Assembly (NCBI GenBank): GCA_027924645.1
Contig: BSBN01001017.1
Coordinates: 7,714,501-7,778,500, forward strand
DNA length: 64,000 nt
Reading direction: 5' to 3'
Origin: Cunninghamia lanceolata
Taxonomy: Eukaryota > Streptophyta > Pinopsida > Cupressales > Cupressaceae
Shown here: positions 45,711 through 57,849 of the stretch, piece by piece
Position numbering within the stretch: the stretch's first letter is position 1
Layout of the letters: each line of letters begins with the position of its first letter
Notes under the pieces: generated by a model
Database searches by the model: none
Told to the model about the DNA's origin: nothing
Seen by the model: the letters and a program-made list of their open reading frames with translations, nothing else
Made by a program: the position numbers and the translations under genes

Positions 45711-46446
45711 TGACAAGATCTAGAGTCTTATCTAGACCAAAATGTCCTGCCATGGCCCCACAATGCTTCTCCCTAATAATGTTTAGTCTCATAGAACATT
45801 GTGGAATACACAACTGTCCACCTTTGAAAAGTAATCCATCTTGTATCAGAAATTCAAAGTACTCAACATGATATTTGTCTTCAAAAGAAGTACATACTTT
45901 GTAGATTTCTCCAAAGTCTTCATCAGTATCATACATAGTCTTTAAGGAATCAATACCAACACTCTCCAACTGAATCTGATTTATGGTTAGAACCCTCTTT
46001 CTCAAAGCATCTACTACTTTATTCTTGACCCCTTTCTTGTGCTTAAGTGTGAAAGTGAAATCTTGTAAAGTCTCCACCCACTTCATGTGTCTATGGTTCA
46101 GCTTCTCCTGACTGTTTATGAAACTAAGGGCCTGATTATCTGTAAACACTATGAATTCTTTCGGCATCAAGTAATGCCTCCACTTTTTGAGTGACTGGAC
46201 TAGAGCATACATCTTCAAATCATAGGATGAGTATCTCTTCTTAGCATCATTTAGTTTCTCACTAAAAAATGCAATAGGCCTCCCTTCTTGACTGAGTATT
46301 ACTCCAATTGCCATGTGACTTGCATCACATTCTACTTGAAAAATTTTCTTGAAATCAGGAAGTGCAAGGACTGGCTGCTATGCCACCTTCTTCTTCAATG
46401 TCTCAAATGAATCATCTGCTTCCCTTGTCCAAGTGAACCTACACTT
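45711..46446 (-). pseudogene. element A RNase H and integrase zinc-finger start
   Basis: Open from 46314 to 45682. The RNase H core carries VECDASHMAIGVIL, KLNDAKKRYSSYDLKMYALV, FIVFTDNQALSFI and RHMKWVETLQ. Then comes the HX3HX~CX2C start of integrase (GHFGLDKTLDLVKRHYHWPK). TAG stops at about 46380 and 46450 separate it from RT. Confidence 0.92.
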
Positions 46447-47211
46447 CTATCCTCCTTTTATGGTGTCAAGCATGGGTGCATAGACATGACTAAACCCTCT
46501 TATAAACTTCCTATAGAAGGTTGCTAACCCATAGAAACTTCTGACATCATTCATAGTTCTAGGAGTTGGCCAAGACAATATGGCACTTACCTTCTCTTGA
46601 TCCATTTTTAGTTTGCCATGTGAGATGACAAAACCCAAGTAGATGATCTCCTCTTGCATGAACAAACACTTGTCCAAGTTGATCATTAACTGCTCTTCAT
46701 GTAACCTTTTGAGAACCAAGTCTATATGTTTGAGATGTTCTTCCCTTGTATTACTAAAAATTAGAATGTCATCTAAGTATACTATGACAAATTTGCCTAT
46801 AAATTCTCTCAAGACCTCATTCATCAACCTCATAAAGGTACTAGGGGCATTGGACAGACCAAAAGGCATGACCTTCCACTCATATAACCCCTCATTGGTC
46901 TTAAATGTAGTTTTCCATTCATCTCCTGGCCTAATCCTGATCTGATGATAGCCACTTTTCAAATCTATTTTTGTGAAATATTTGGCACCTCCCAAGCAAT
47001 CAAGCAAATCTTCTATTCTTGGGATTGGGAACCTATACCTAATTGTTATCTTGTTGATAGCTCTTGAATCAGTACAAAGTCTCCAAGTGCCTTCCTTCTT
47101 TGGTGCTAGTACTGCTGGTACTGTACATGGGCTTAAACTCTTGCCAATTAGGCCTATTTCTAACAATTCCTCAATCTGCCTTGCTACCTTTGTATTATGT
47201 TCTGGTGTAAG
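46447..47211 (-). pseudogene. element A reverse transcriptase, left of insertion B
   Basis: A long open frame from the B junction to 46447: [69 protein letters not shown], the catalytic YLDDILIF and [16 protein letters not shown]. All RT blocks look intact. At 47211 the frame meets B. Without B and one GTAAG copy, it would continue in frame into 55851 and onward. Confidence 0.93.
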
Positions 47212-49166
47212 TGATGCAAAGCATCCACCAAAAACCCTAACATACATTCTCAATCATATGTCTATGCATTATTAAATATGCATATAAACTCTATTTCAAT
47301 AACCCTTCTCTTTATTTTCCTATCGCAAGGTACATTTCCCCTTATACATGCAAACTCTGACCTACTATGCCTGCGGCCCTTGCATTTGCTTCACACTAAA
47401 TACTCAGACATACAACGCCTGACCTGTGACCGCCGATTTCCACTACCATTCCTGTTGGTCACTTCTTGCATCTAGCGCAATGTATCTTCCAATATACATT
47501 TGTGATATATCTACGAGCACTGTTCACTCCACTGAACATACATACAATTCTCAACCTACTCTGTCGGTGTCCTCACCTACTACTACCAGTCACGCAGAAC
47601 GAAACTCCTTGCACATACATTCCAACTACCACCCTGACCAGTCACAATTGTATCAGGCACTTGTATCTCTGCCAAATGTACATTTAAAATGTACATTCCT
47701 CAACATACAAACTTTAACCTCTTATCGCCGGTTCCTGTTACCTCTGCTACCGGTCGCCCAAGGTATCTTTCAACAATGTATAAGCGCGATGTATATTTCC
47801 AATATACAAGCGCTAGATACAAACAAAACATACATTCACCGAATATTCCTTTGGATATGCCCTCAATGTATGTTTGACCTGCTGACTACCTTTGTATAAA
47901 ATCCTTTGTATCGGCGGAATGTATATTTGGACATATAATCAAATATACAACCACAAAATATACATCTATGGAATATAGCTAGGAATATTCCCTCTGACGG
48001 TGGTTGACCATTGACTTCGCTTGTATCACCTCAATGTACATTTGAAATGTACATTCGGTATATGCAAACTATAAGGTGCATTTGATGGATACGTAGGATC
48101 TGTATCAAACATGCAATTGCAGTATACACACGAATTGTATGCAAAAGGTGTCTACACACAACTTGTATGACCCGATGTACAATAGCGATATACACAGAGA
48201 TTGTATATTGACCCTTTACCAAATCCACAACATATGAACCCAATATGTGAATGATGGATACACACAAAATGACTTTCGGATGCAAAAGTGATATACATAT
48301 CAATTGTCCCCAACAAACAAAAGCGATATACACAAGAATTGTATATCCGGGCTGCTTCACCTCTATACCTTTGAAACATGCATTTTTAACATGTTCTAAC
48401 ACCTAATCTATTTAGTGATATACACACAGATACAAATACGATATACACATAGATTGTATGTTGCATACAAACACTATATATACGTCAAATGTACATTTCA
48501 ACCAAAACCCATGAAACTTCACAAATTTGGCACAAAAAATGCTGAGGTCGAGCTGATCTGTTTCCTGGGCAATCTTAACTTAGATTTTATCCTTCAAAAC
48601 CTAGCACATGAGGATGCTAGGATAGATCATAGCATGCAACAAATCGATCCCAAAAACATGAAATGCACGAACATAAAAATAGAAAAGAAAACTAAACTAC
48701 TGTACATGCTCATTCCACTAATTCAGAGAATCAACTGGTGGAATGGATGAATGAATCCATTTCGCCTACAAAATCAAAATCAGCTACACAGATAAATCAA
48801 AAATTAGACAAATGAAACAACGGGATCTTCTTTATTTCAATAACAAAAATGCATACAAATATCATAGCCCCACTGTATCACAATGCTCAATCTGATCTCC
48901 AAAACACAATGTCTCTGTTTCTCCTATGCAACTATCTCTAAAACAAATTGAGCTAGGTCATATATATCTACTCCTCACGAGTAATACAGAGTTGATTCCC
49001 AGCGGCTAGGAGAGGACAACTAGCATAACAAACTTCTAACTGACTTGCACATAAACCTAGATTGACTTAAAACATAAGAATTGGTCACATGGATCTTATT
49101 ACATCATAATGTAAAACATACTATAATTAGACTTATTCTTTATTTCGAAGGGGTGCCCCTGCACCA
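47212..49166 (-). repeat. 3' LTR of element B
   Basis: It matches 53893-55845. In the first 250 bp the two differ at roughly 15 positions by eye, mostly C/T or G/A. It carries repeated dyads (for example 48186, 48324, 48439) and CAATGTACATTTGAAATGTACATTC-type words at about 48033. There is no gene. Confidence 0.95.
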
Positions 49167-50383
49167 TACTCCCCAGAAGAAGAAATCTCAAGTCCACTTG
49201 AGATGAGAGTATGTAGGTTGGAACCATGTTTGTTGATCTATTCTGCAGTCATCCACACTGCTTTTGAATCAGGTTTTCCCTACCAAGCCACCAAATATTC
49301 CAAATATTCTTTGTTCCTGGTCCTCTTGATCACTTTTGTGTCAAAAATCTTCTGCAACTGTGGTGGATCATGTTTTGGAATGTCATCACCTATTGTATTC
49401 TGTAGTAGTTCATGTTCTTCATTTGGATTATGCTTGTATGGAGTTAAATCACATACATTGAATATAGGTGATAAACCAAGATCAGAAGGAAGTTGTATCT
49501 CATAAGCATTCTGTCCATGCTTTCTCAAAATCTGACATGGTCCAATCTTCCTCTGCATGAGTTTGGTATATTTACCTTTAGGAAGTCTTTCCTTTTTCAA
49601 ATGAACCCATACCAAATCTCCAACATCAAACTGTACATCTTTCTTCTTTTTATCAGCATATTCTTTATACTTCAAGGTAGTTTGCTGTAGCTGGGTCTTT
49701 ACTTGATCATGAACCTCTTTTATGGCTTTTGCAAAAGCTTCTCCATCTGCACTAACAGAATCTCCTGTAGGTAGATCTCTCAGCTCCAAAATACCTCATG
49801 GATGTATACCATAGATTATCTGAAAAGGTGATTTCCCTGTGATTCTATTGACAGTATCATTATAGGAAAATTCTGCCTGAGATAGGATATTATCCCACTT
49901 GTCTCCATGTTGTCTTGTCAAACATCTGAGCAAATTCCCTAAGGAATGATTTACCACTTCAATCTGTCCATCCGTTTGAGGATGATATGCAGATGAGAAA
50001 GACAAATTTGTTCTAAGCTTCTTCCAAAGAGTTCTCCAGAAATGACCAATAAACTTCACATCCCTATCTGACACTATGCTCAATGGCAATCCATGTATTC
50101 TTACTATTTCTTTGAAAAACAAATCTGCAATATATGAAGCATTAGCAATGGTTTTGCATGGCAAAAAATCTGCCATTTTGCTGAATCTGTCCACTACAAC
50201 AAAAACACTATCATATCCTTTTCTAGTTCTAGGTAAACCCAACACAAAATCCATACTTATGCTTTCCCATGGTCTAGAAGGAATGGGTAATGGCTGATAT
50301 AGACCTACATTAGTGGATCTTCCTTTTGCTTTCTGACATATCACACATGTCTCTACAAATTTTCTGACATATGATTGTAACTT
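49167..50383 (-). pseudogene. element B integrase and chromodomain
   Basis: 49796-50344 holds the integrase core: [32 protein letters not shown] and [15 protein letters not shown], so the D, D, E residues are all present. After one stop, 49280-49789 has the C-terminal barrel (VGDLVWVHLKKERLPKGKY, IGPCQILRKH, LPSDLGLSPIFNV) and the start of the chromodomain (NKEYLEYLVAW). A TAG cuts the chromodomain after W, where the sister element A has a glutamine codon. Confidence 0.94.
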
Positions 50384-51121
50384 AGGTCAATAATAATGTC
50401 TTCTGACAAGATCAAGAGTCTTATCCAAACCAAAATGTCTTGCCATAGCTCCACAATGTTTCTCTTTTATGATGTTCAACCTCATAGAACACCTTGGAAT
50501 GCACAATTGTCCACCTTTGAACAGCAATCCATCTTGGATCAGAAATTCAGAGAACTTAGCATGATATTTATCTCCAAAAGAAGTACATACCTGATTTATC
50601 TCTCCAAAATCTTCATCATCATCATACATAGTCTTCAATGAATCAATGCCAACACTTTCCAACTGGATCTGGTTGACTGTTAGAGCTCTCCTGCTCAAGG
50701 CATCAGCTACCTTATTTTTGACTCCTTTCTTATGTTTCAATGTGAAAGTAAAAGCTTGCAAAGTTTCTACCCATTTCATATGCCTATGATTTAGTTTTTC
50801 CTGGTTGTTTATGAAATTTAGATCTTGATTATCTGTGAATACTATGAATTCTTTCGGCATCAAGTAATGCCTCCATTTCTTGAGTGACTAGACTAGAGCA
50901 TACATTTCTAAATCATATGATGAATACCTCTTTTTAGCATCATTGAGCTTCTCACTGAAAAATGCAATTGGTCTACCTTCTTGGCTGAGTACTGCTCCAA
51001 TTGCCATGTGACTTGCATCACATTTGACCTAAAAAATTTTGGTAAAATCTGGAAGTGTAAGGACTGGCTACTGTGCCACTTTCTTCTTCAATGTTTCAAA
51101 GGAATCATCTGCATCCTTAGT
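50384..51121 (-). pseudogene. element B RNase H
   Basis: Open from 50863 to 50387 (FIVFTDNQDLNFINNQ, RHMKWVETLQAF, KKGVKNKVADALSRRAL), ending in the integrase zinc-finger start (GLDKTLDLVRRHYY). The N-terminal part, about 50870-51120, reads CDASHMAIGAVLSQEGRPI with TAG stops near 50889, 51029 and 51121. Confidence 0.9.
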
Positions 51122-52000
51122 CTAAGCAAATCTGCACTTGTGTCCTCCTTTTATAGTATCAAGCATGGGTGCACAAATATGACTAAACCCTCTTATAAAC
51201 TTTCTATAGAAGGTTGCTAACCCATGGAAACTTCTGACATCATTCATAGTCCTTGGAGTTGGCCAAGACAATATGACACTTACCTTCTCCTTATCCATTT
51301 GCAGCTTGCCTTGGGAAATGACAAAACCCAAATATGTGATCTCCTCCTACATGAACAAACACTTGTCAAAATTTATCATCAGCTACTCTTCGTGTAACCT
51401 CTTGAGAACCAAATCTATATGTCTGAGATGTCCTTCCTTTGTGTTGCTGAAAATCAGAATGTCATCTAGATATACTATGACAAACTTTCCCATGAATTCT
51501 CTCAAAACCTCATTCATCAATCTCATAAAAGTACTAGGTGCATTAGATAAACCAAAAGGCATAACTTTCCACTCATACAACCCTTCATTGGTTTTTAATG
51601 TTGTTTTCCATTCATCTCTTGGCCTATTCCTGATCTGATGATAACCACTCTTCAAGTCTATTTTTGTAAAATACATAGCACCTCCCAAACAGTCAAGTAA
51701 ATCCTCTATCCTAGGTATTGGAAACCTATACCAGATTGTTATCGAATTAATAGCCATGGAATCTGTGTAAAGCCTCCAAGTGCCTTCTTTCTTTGGTGCT
51801 AGTAAAGCTAGTACTGCACATGGGCTTAAACTTTTGCCAATCAGACCTGTGTCTAATAATTCCTCAATTTGTCTTGCTACTTCTACATTCTGTTCTAGAG
51901 TTAGCTTGTATACTATTTTGTTTGGAAGTGTAGATCTGAGGATTAGATCTATGCAATGGCTGATATCCCTTACAGGTGGTAGGGATCTTGGCATTCCATC
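51122..52000 (-). pseudogene. element B reverse transcriptase
   Basis: Pieces 51383-51994 and 51122-51331 hold the entry block (LPPVRDISHCIDLI), [33 protein letters not shown], the catalytic [11 protein letters not shown] and [16 protein letters not shown]. They are split by a TAG near 51350-51380. CTDSRAIN has become YTDSMAIN. Confidence 0.93.
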
Positions 52001-52720
52001 AAAGATGATGCCTTTATACTTGTCTAATAACTCTTGGACAACTGGGTCTATGAACCTCTACTTCTTCTCTTTCTTGACTTCTTGCTGTTGTTCTCTATTC
52101 ACTGTCAGACATGGAATTAGGGCATATGCAACTGCACCTTCTTCTGGCACTTCTTTCATGAATTATTTTCCTTCCATCAGCATTACCTTCACCTCTTTTC
52201 CTTTTGATTTCTCCTCCTTCTCTGTCCGTGGGATCAACTATGTCACCATACCATCTTTGGTGATTGTTTAGGTGTTCCTAACACCATCATGGCGTGCCTT
52301 CAAATCATACTGCCATGGTCTTCCAAATAAAAGATGGCAAGCATCCATCTTAGTAATATCAAACAACTTGTCCTTATATGCTCCAATCTGAAATTCTACC
52401 CAAGCCTACTCTTCTACAACTGTTTGTTGACCTTGGGTAAGCCATGAGACCTTATATGGGGATGGGTGAGGCAATCTTCTAAGCTTAAGCTTTGTTACCA
52501 TTTCATCAGATACAAAATTTTTAGTAGAACCAGAATCAATTAAAACTTTACATGCCTTACCTCCTGCCTTGCATGTAGTTCTGAAAAGAGACTTCCTTTG
52601 TGGGGGTTCTTTGTCAGGTACCTTCATGGTAGTCATTGTTCTTCTCATCATCAGAGATTCTCCACTCTCTGGATATCCATAATTGTCAGGAGCATTCACA
52701 CTTTGAAAAGCATTTGAGCT
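52001..52720 (-). pseudogene. element B protease and linker
   Basis: 52406-52699 has KSLFRTTCKAGGKACKV and the active site LIDSGSTKNFVSDEMV. The part nearer RT (52001-52400) includes an ACHLLFGRPWQYDLK-like segment of the protease end, broken by stops. Confidence 0.88.
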
Positions 52721-53840
52721 TGTTACACTTTGGCTATCAGGTTCTTGGATCAGATTCGTTCTCCTTTCTCCTATTGAACTTGTTTCCTTTTCTAGACATC
52801 TGCTGGCTATATGGCCTTCTTTATTATAGTTATAACATCTGATAGATCCTTTGCCTTGAGATCTTCCTCTGAAAGGTCTTCTGCCTCTGAAGTTTCCTTG
52901 CTGATTGTAACTTCCTCTCTAGTTTTGACTGTTATCTCCCTTGCTGTTGTCATGACTGGATTCTCCCTAATATCCAAATCCATGTCCTCTGCCTCTAAAA
53001 GGACCTCTTCCACCTCTTTGTTGTTTTCCTCTTCATCTATTGTTCTATTCTTGTCTTCTCTTTAACTTCTCTTCTACTTTCAATGCCAACTGAAAACATT
53101 TCTGAATTGTATCTGGGTTATGCAGATTCAAATCTTCCTAAATGTTGAACCTCAATCCATTAAGGTATCTAGCTACCTTTTCTTCCTCACTCTCTTTTAC
53201 CTTTGTCTTGACACAAAGCTTCATGAACTCTTCTGTATATGAGCTAACATCTAGCTCCTTCTGCTTCAAATTTTGTTTCCTCTTATGCAATTAGATGTTG
53301 TAATCCAATGAAACATAGGCTTCTTTCACTAACGCCATCATCTTCTTCCATGTAGTAACTCTATGCTTTCCTTCTTGTACTCTGTCATCTTGGATGAAAA
53401 TTCCACCAAGTTAATGTAGCCTCTTTCATTTTTGATTGGGCTATCTTTACCCTCTGGTGTTCTAGTATCTCCTCTATCTCAAAGAAATTGTTTAAGGAGT
53501 CTATCCACTCCATCACCGAATCAGGATCCATCTTTCTTGTAAACACTGGCAAATCCAATTTCACATCCATGGTTCTCCTCTCCATGGATTTGAGGGCATT
53601 AATCAAGGGTCTCTGGTCTGCAGGAATGTCTTCCTCGTTCCACCTAGGGATCTCTTCTTCTTCCTTATCTTCTTCTTTACCAAAACTGACACTATCCCTC
53701 AACTTCTCCAACTCATTTTTTAATGCTTGATTCTAAGCCTTTACAGTAATGCTCTCTGCAATCTACTTCTTTACCAGAACTGCCAACTCAGCGTTGGTCA
53801 TCCTTGCCAGAATCTCTGATGTTCCTTCATCATCTGACAT
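52721..53840 (-). pseudogene. element B gag
   Basis: The natural start is probably ATG at 53840 (MSDDEGTSEILARMTNAELA), followed soon by a TAG where element A has CAG. 53385-53711 carries DSVMEWIDSLNNFFEIEEI and KIAQSKMKEATLTWW. The knuckle near 52790-52840 is CYNYNKEGHIASRC; the second cysteine has become tyrosine. A frameshift falls near 53400. Confidence 0.88.
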
Positions 53841-53877
53841 CTTACCGTCTTCTTATCTTCCCAGAAGATACTCCTTC

Positions 53878-53889
53878 GCTCTGATACCA
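53878..53889 (-). other. primer binding site of element B
   Basis: Minus strand TGGTATCAGAGC, three bases (TAG) from the LTR end. This marks 53893-55845 as the 5' LTR. Confidence 0.9.
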
Positions 53890-53892
53890 CTA

Positions 53893-55845
53893 TGATGCAG
53901 AGAATCCACCAAAAACCCTAACATACATTCTCAATCGTATGTCCATGCATTATTAAATATGCATATAAACTCTATTTCAATAACCCTTCTCTTTATTTTC
54001 CTATCGCAAGGTACATTTCCCCTTATACATGCAAACTCTCACCTACTATGCCTACGGCCCTTGCATTTGCTTCGCACTGAATACTTAGACATACAACACC
54101 TGACCTGTGACTACCAGTTTCCACTACCATTCCTGTCGGTCACTTCTTGCATCTAGCGCAATGTATCTTCCAACATACATTCGCGATATATCTACAAGCA
54201 TTGTTCACTCCACCAAACATACATATAATTCTCAACCTACTCTGCTGGTGTCCTCACCTACTACTGCCGGTCGCGTAGAAAAAAACTCCTTGCACATACA
54301 TTCCAGCTACCACCTCGACCAGTCACAATTGTATCGGGCACTTGTATCTCCGCCAAATGTACATTTAAAATGTACATTCCTCAACATACAAACTTTAACC
54401 TCTTATCGCTGGTTCCTGTTACCTCCGCTACCGGTCGCTCGATGTATCTTTCGACAATGTATAAGCGCGATGTATATTTCCAATATACAAGCGCTAGATA
54501 CAAACAAAACATACATTCACTGAATATTCCTCTGGATATGCCCTCAATGTATGTTTGACCCGCTAACTACCTTTGTATAAAATCCTTTGTATCGATGGAA
54601 TGTATATTTGGACATACAATCAAATATACAACCACAAAATATACATTTGTGGAATATAGCTTGGAATATTCCCTCCGACGGTGGTTGACCATTGACTTCG
54701 CTTGTATCACCTCAATGTACATTTGAAATGTACATTCGGTATATGCAAACTATAAGGTACATTTGATGGATATGCAAGATCTGTATCAAACATGCAATTG
54801 TAGTATACACATGAATTGTATGCAAAAGGTGTATACACACAACTTGTATGACCCGATGTACAATAGCGATATATACAGAGATTGTATATCGACCCTTTAC
54901 CAAATCCACAACATACGAACCCAATATGCAAATGACAGATACACACAAAATGACTCTCGGATGCAAAAGTGATATACACATCAATTGTCCCCAACAAACA
55001 AAAGTGATATACATAGGAATTGTATATCTGGGCTGCTTCACCTCTTTACCTTCGAACATGCATTTTTAACATGTTTTAACACCTGATCTGTTTAGTGATA
55101 TACACACAAATACAAATGCGATATACACACAAATTGTATGTCGCATACAAACACTATATATACTTCAAATGTACATTTCAACCAAAACCCGCGAAACTTC
55201 ACAAATTTCGCACAAAAAATGCTGAGGTCGAGCCGATCTATTTCCTGGGCAATCTTAACTTAGATTTTATCCTTCAAACCCTAGCACATGAGGATGCTAG
55301 GATAGATCATAACATGCTACAAATCGATCCCAAAAATTGGAACGCATGAACATAAAAATAGAAAAGAAAACTAAACTATTGTACATGCCCATTCCACTGA
55401 TTCAGAGAATCAACCGGTGGAATGGATGAATGAATCCATTTCGCCTACAAAATCAAAATCGACTACACAGATAAATCAAAAATTAGACAAATGAAACAAC
55501 GGGATCTTCTTTATTTCAATAACAGAAATGCATACAAATATCACAGCCCCACTGTATCACAACGCTCAGTCTAATCTCCAAAACATAATGTCTCTGTTTC
55601 TCCTATGCAACTATCTTTAAAACAAACTGAGCTAGGTCATATATATCTACTCCTCACGAGTAGTACAGAGTTGATTCCCAGTGGCTGCGAGAGGACAACT
55701 AGCATAACAAACTTCTAACTGACTTGCACATAAACCTAGATTGACTTAAAACATAATAATTGGTCACATGGACCTTATTACATCCTAATGTGAAACATAC
55801 TATAATTAGACTTATTCTTTATTTTGGAGGGGTTCTCCTACACCA
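53893..55845 (-). repeat. 5' LTR of element B
   Basis: 1953 bp, starts TGATGCAGAGAATCCACC, ends CTCCTACACCA. It matches 47212-49166 along its whole length and is non-coding. Confidence 0.95.
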
Positions 55846-56448
55846 GTAAGCTTGTATGCTACCTTGTTTGGTTGTGTAGATCCAGGGATTAGATCTATGC
55901 AATGACTGATGTCCCTCACAGGTGGTAGGGACCTTGGCATTCCAACAGAGATGATGCCTTTGTATTTGTACAATAGTTCTTGGACGGTAGGGTCTATGAA
56001 CCTTTGCTTCTTCTCTCCCTTGACTTCTTACTACTGCTCCTTGTTCACCTTTAGGCATGGAATTAGAGCATATGCAACTGCTCCTTCTTCTACTATTTCT
56101 GTCATAAACTATTTGCCTTCTACCATCATCACTTTGACTTCTTTCCCTTTTACTTCTACCTCCTCCATTAATGGTAGTAACTCTATCTTCTCACCATCCT
56201 TGGTGATTGAATAGGTGTTTCTAACTCCATCATGTTGGGCTTTCAAATTGTATTGCCATGGTCTTCCAAGTAGGAGATGGCAAGCATCCATCTGAGCTAT
56301 GTCAAACAATAATTTGTCCTTGTATGGTCCAATTTGAAATTCTACCCAAGCCTATTCTTCCACAACTGTTTGCTAACCTTGAGTGAGCCATGAGACCTTG
56401 TACGGATAGGGATGTGGTAGCCTTCTAAGCTTAAGCTTTTCTATCATT
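55846..56448 (-). pseudogene. element A protease end and RT start, right of insertion B
   Basis: On the minus strand: MDACHLLLGRPWQYNLKAQH (end of protease, 56109-56309) and further down LPPVRDISHCIDLIPG, the entry to RT, which runs into the GTAAG duplication. The frame then matches the RT frame at 47211. Stops near 56040, 56108 and 56370 are present. Confidence 0.88.
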
Positions 56449-57798
56449 TCAACAGACAAAATTTTTAGTAGATCCAGAGTCAATCAGAACCTTACATACC
56501 TTTCCTCCTGCCTTGCAAGTAGTTTTGAAAAGAGACTTTCTTTGTGGGGGTTCTCTGTCAAGAACCTTCATGGTGGCCATTGCTCTCTTGATCATCAAAG
56601 CTTCTCCTATCTCAGGATACCCATATCTGATAGTATCATTCACACTCTGATAAGTGTTGGAGCTTGTCGCACTTTGACAATCAGATTCTTGGATCAAATT
56701 TGTCCTCCTTTCTCCCTCTGAACTTGTTGCTTTTTCTAGACATCTACTGGCTATGTGGCCTTCCTGATTGCAATTGTAACATTTAATAGCTCCTCTGCCC
56801 TGAGATCTCCCTCTGAATGGTGGTCTTTTGCCCCTAAAATTTCCTTTTTGATCATAACTTCCCTTTTGAATTTGACTACTGTCTCCTTTACTACTCTCTT
56901 GATTTCTTTCACCTTGGAATCCAAATCTATTTCCTCTGCCTCTGAAAGGACTTCTTCCTCCTCTTTGTTGTCTTCCTCTTCCTCTATTTTTCTGCTCTTG
57001 CCTTCTCTTTAGTTTCTCTTCCACCTTGAGTGCTAATTGGTAGCACTTCTGAACTGTATCTGGATTATGCAGACTCAGGTCTTCTTGGATGGAAAATCTC
57101 AACCCATTGAGATACCTAGCTACCTTCTCTTCCTCATTCTCCTTCACCTTTGTCTTGAGACATAGTTTAATGAACTCTTCAGTGTATGCACTAACATCTA
57201 ACTCCTTTTGCTTCAGATTTTGTCTCCTCTTATGTAATTGGATGTTGTAATCCAATGGAACATAGGCTTCCTTTACTAAAGCCATCATCTTCTTCCACGT
57301 AGCAACTCTGTTCTTTCCTTCTTTCACCCTGTCATCATGGATGAAATTCCACCAAGTTAGTGCAGCTCCTTTCATTTTGGATTGAGCTATCTTCACTCTT
57401 TGGTGGTTTGGTATTTCCTCTGTTTCAAAGAAATTGTTCAAGGAGTCTATCCACTCCATTACTGAATCAGGTTCCATTTTTCCTACAAACACTAACAGGT
57501 CTGTTTTCATATCCATGGTCCTTCGCTCCATAGATTTGAGGGCATTAAGTAAGGGTCTCTGGTCTACATGAACCTCTATCTCTTCCTGCCTAGGGATATC
57601 CTCTTCATCCCTATCTTCTCATTCACTAGAATCTTTTCCCCTTCTGACTCTATCCCTCAATTTTTCCAACTCATCTTTCAATGCCTAATTCTGAGCACTA
57701 ATTGCTTTGCTCTCTACAATCTGCTTCTTTACCAGGATAGCCAATTCAACATTGGTCATCCTTGCTGGGTACTCTTCTGACCCTTCTCCTTCTAACAT
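56449..57798 (-). pseudogene. element A gag and protease active site
   Basis: The best preserved Gag in the window: 360 open codons from 57531 to 56449, with the true start probably at ATG 57798 (MLEGEGSEEYPARMTNVELA) and a stop or two between. It carries DSVMEWIDSLNNFFETEEI, KGAALTWWNFIHDD, VARYLNGLRFSIQEDLSL, an RGRG-rich basic stretch and an intact knuckle CYNCNQEGHIASRC. It then enters the protease (VLIDSGSTKNFV), where a deletion or stop ends the frame. Confidence 0.93.
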
Positions 57799-57834
57799 TT
57801 TGTTGTTTTCTCCTTCCCAGAAGATACATCCTTC

Positions 57835-57846
57835 TCTCTGATACCA
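57835..57846 (-). other. primer binding site of element A
   Basis: Minus strand TGGTATCAGAG, three bases (TAG) from the LTR edge at 57850, the same spacing as in element B. Confidence 0.88.
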
Positions 57847-57849
57847 CTA

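Larger units (their letters stand above)
47212..55845 (-). mobile_element. Ty3/gypsy chromovirus B, inserted in element A
   Basis: LTRs 47212-49166 (1955 bp) and 53893-55845 (1953 bp) start TGATGCARAG and end CACCA. A perfect GTAAG duplication flanks it (47207-47211 and 55846-55850). The internal region on the minus strand has gag, protease, RT, RNase H, integrase and chromodomain, all present but with point stops. It is the youngest large insertion by nesting order. Confidence 0.96.
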
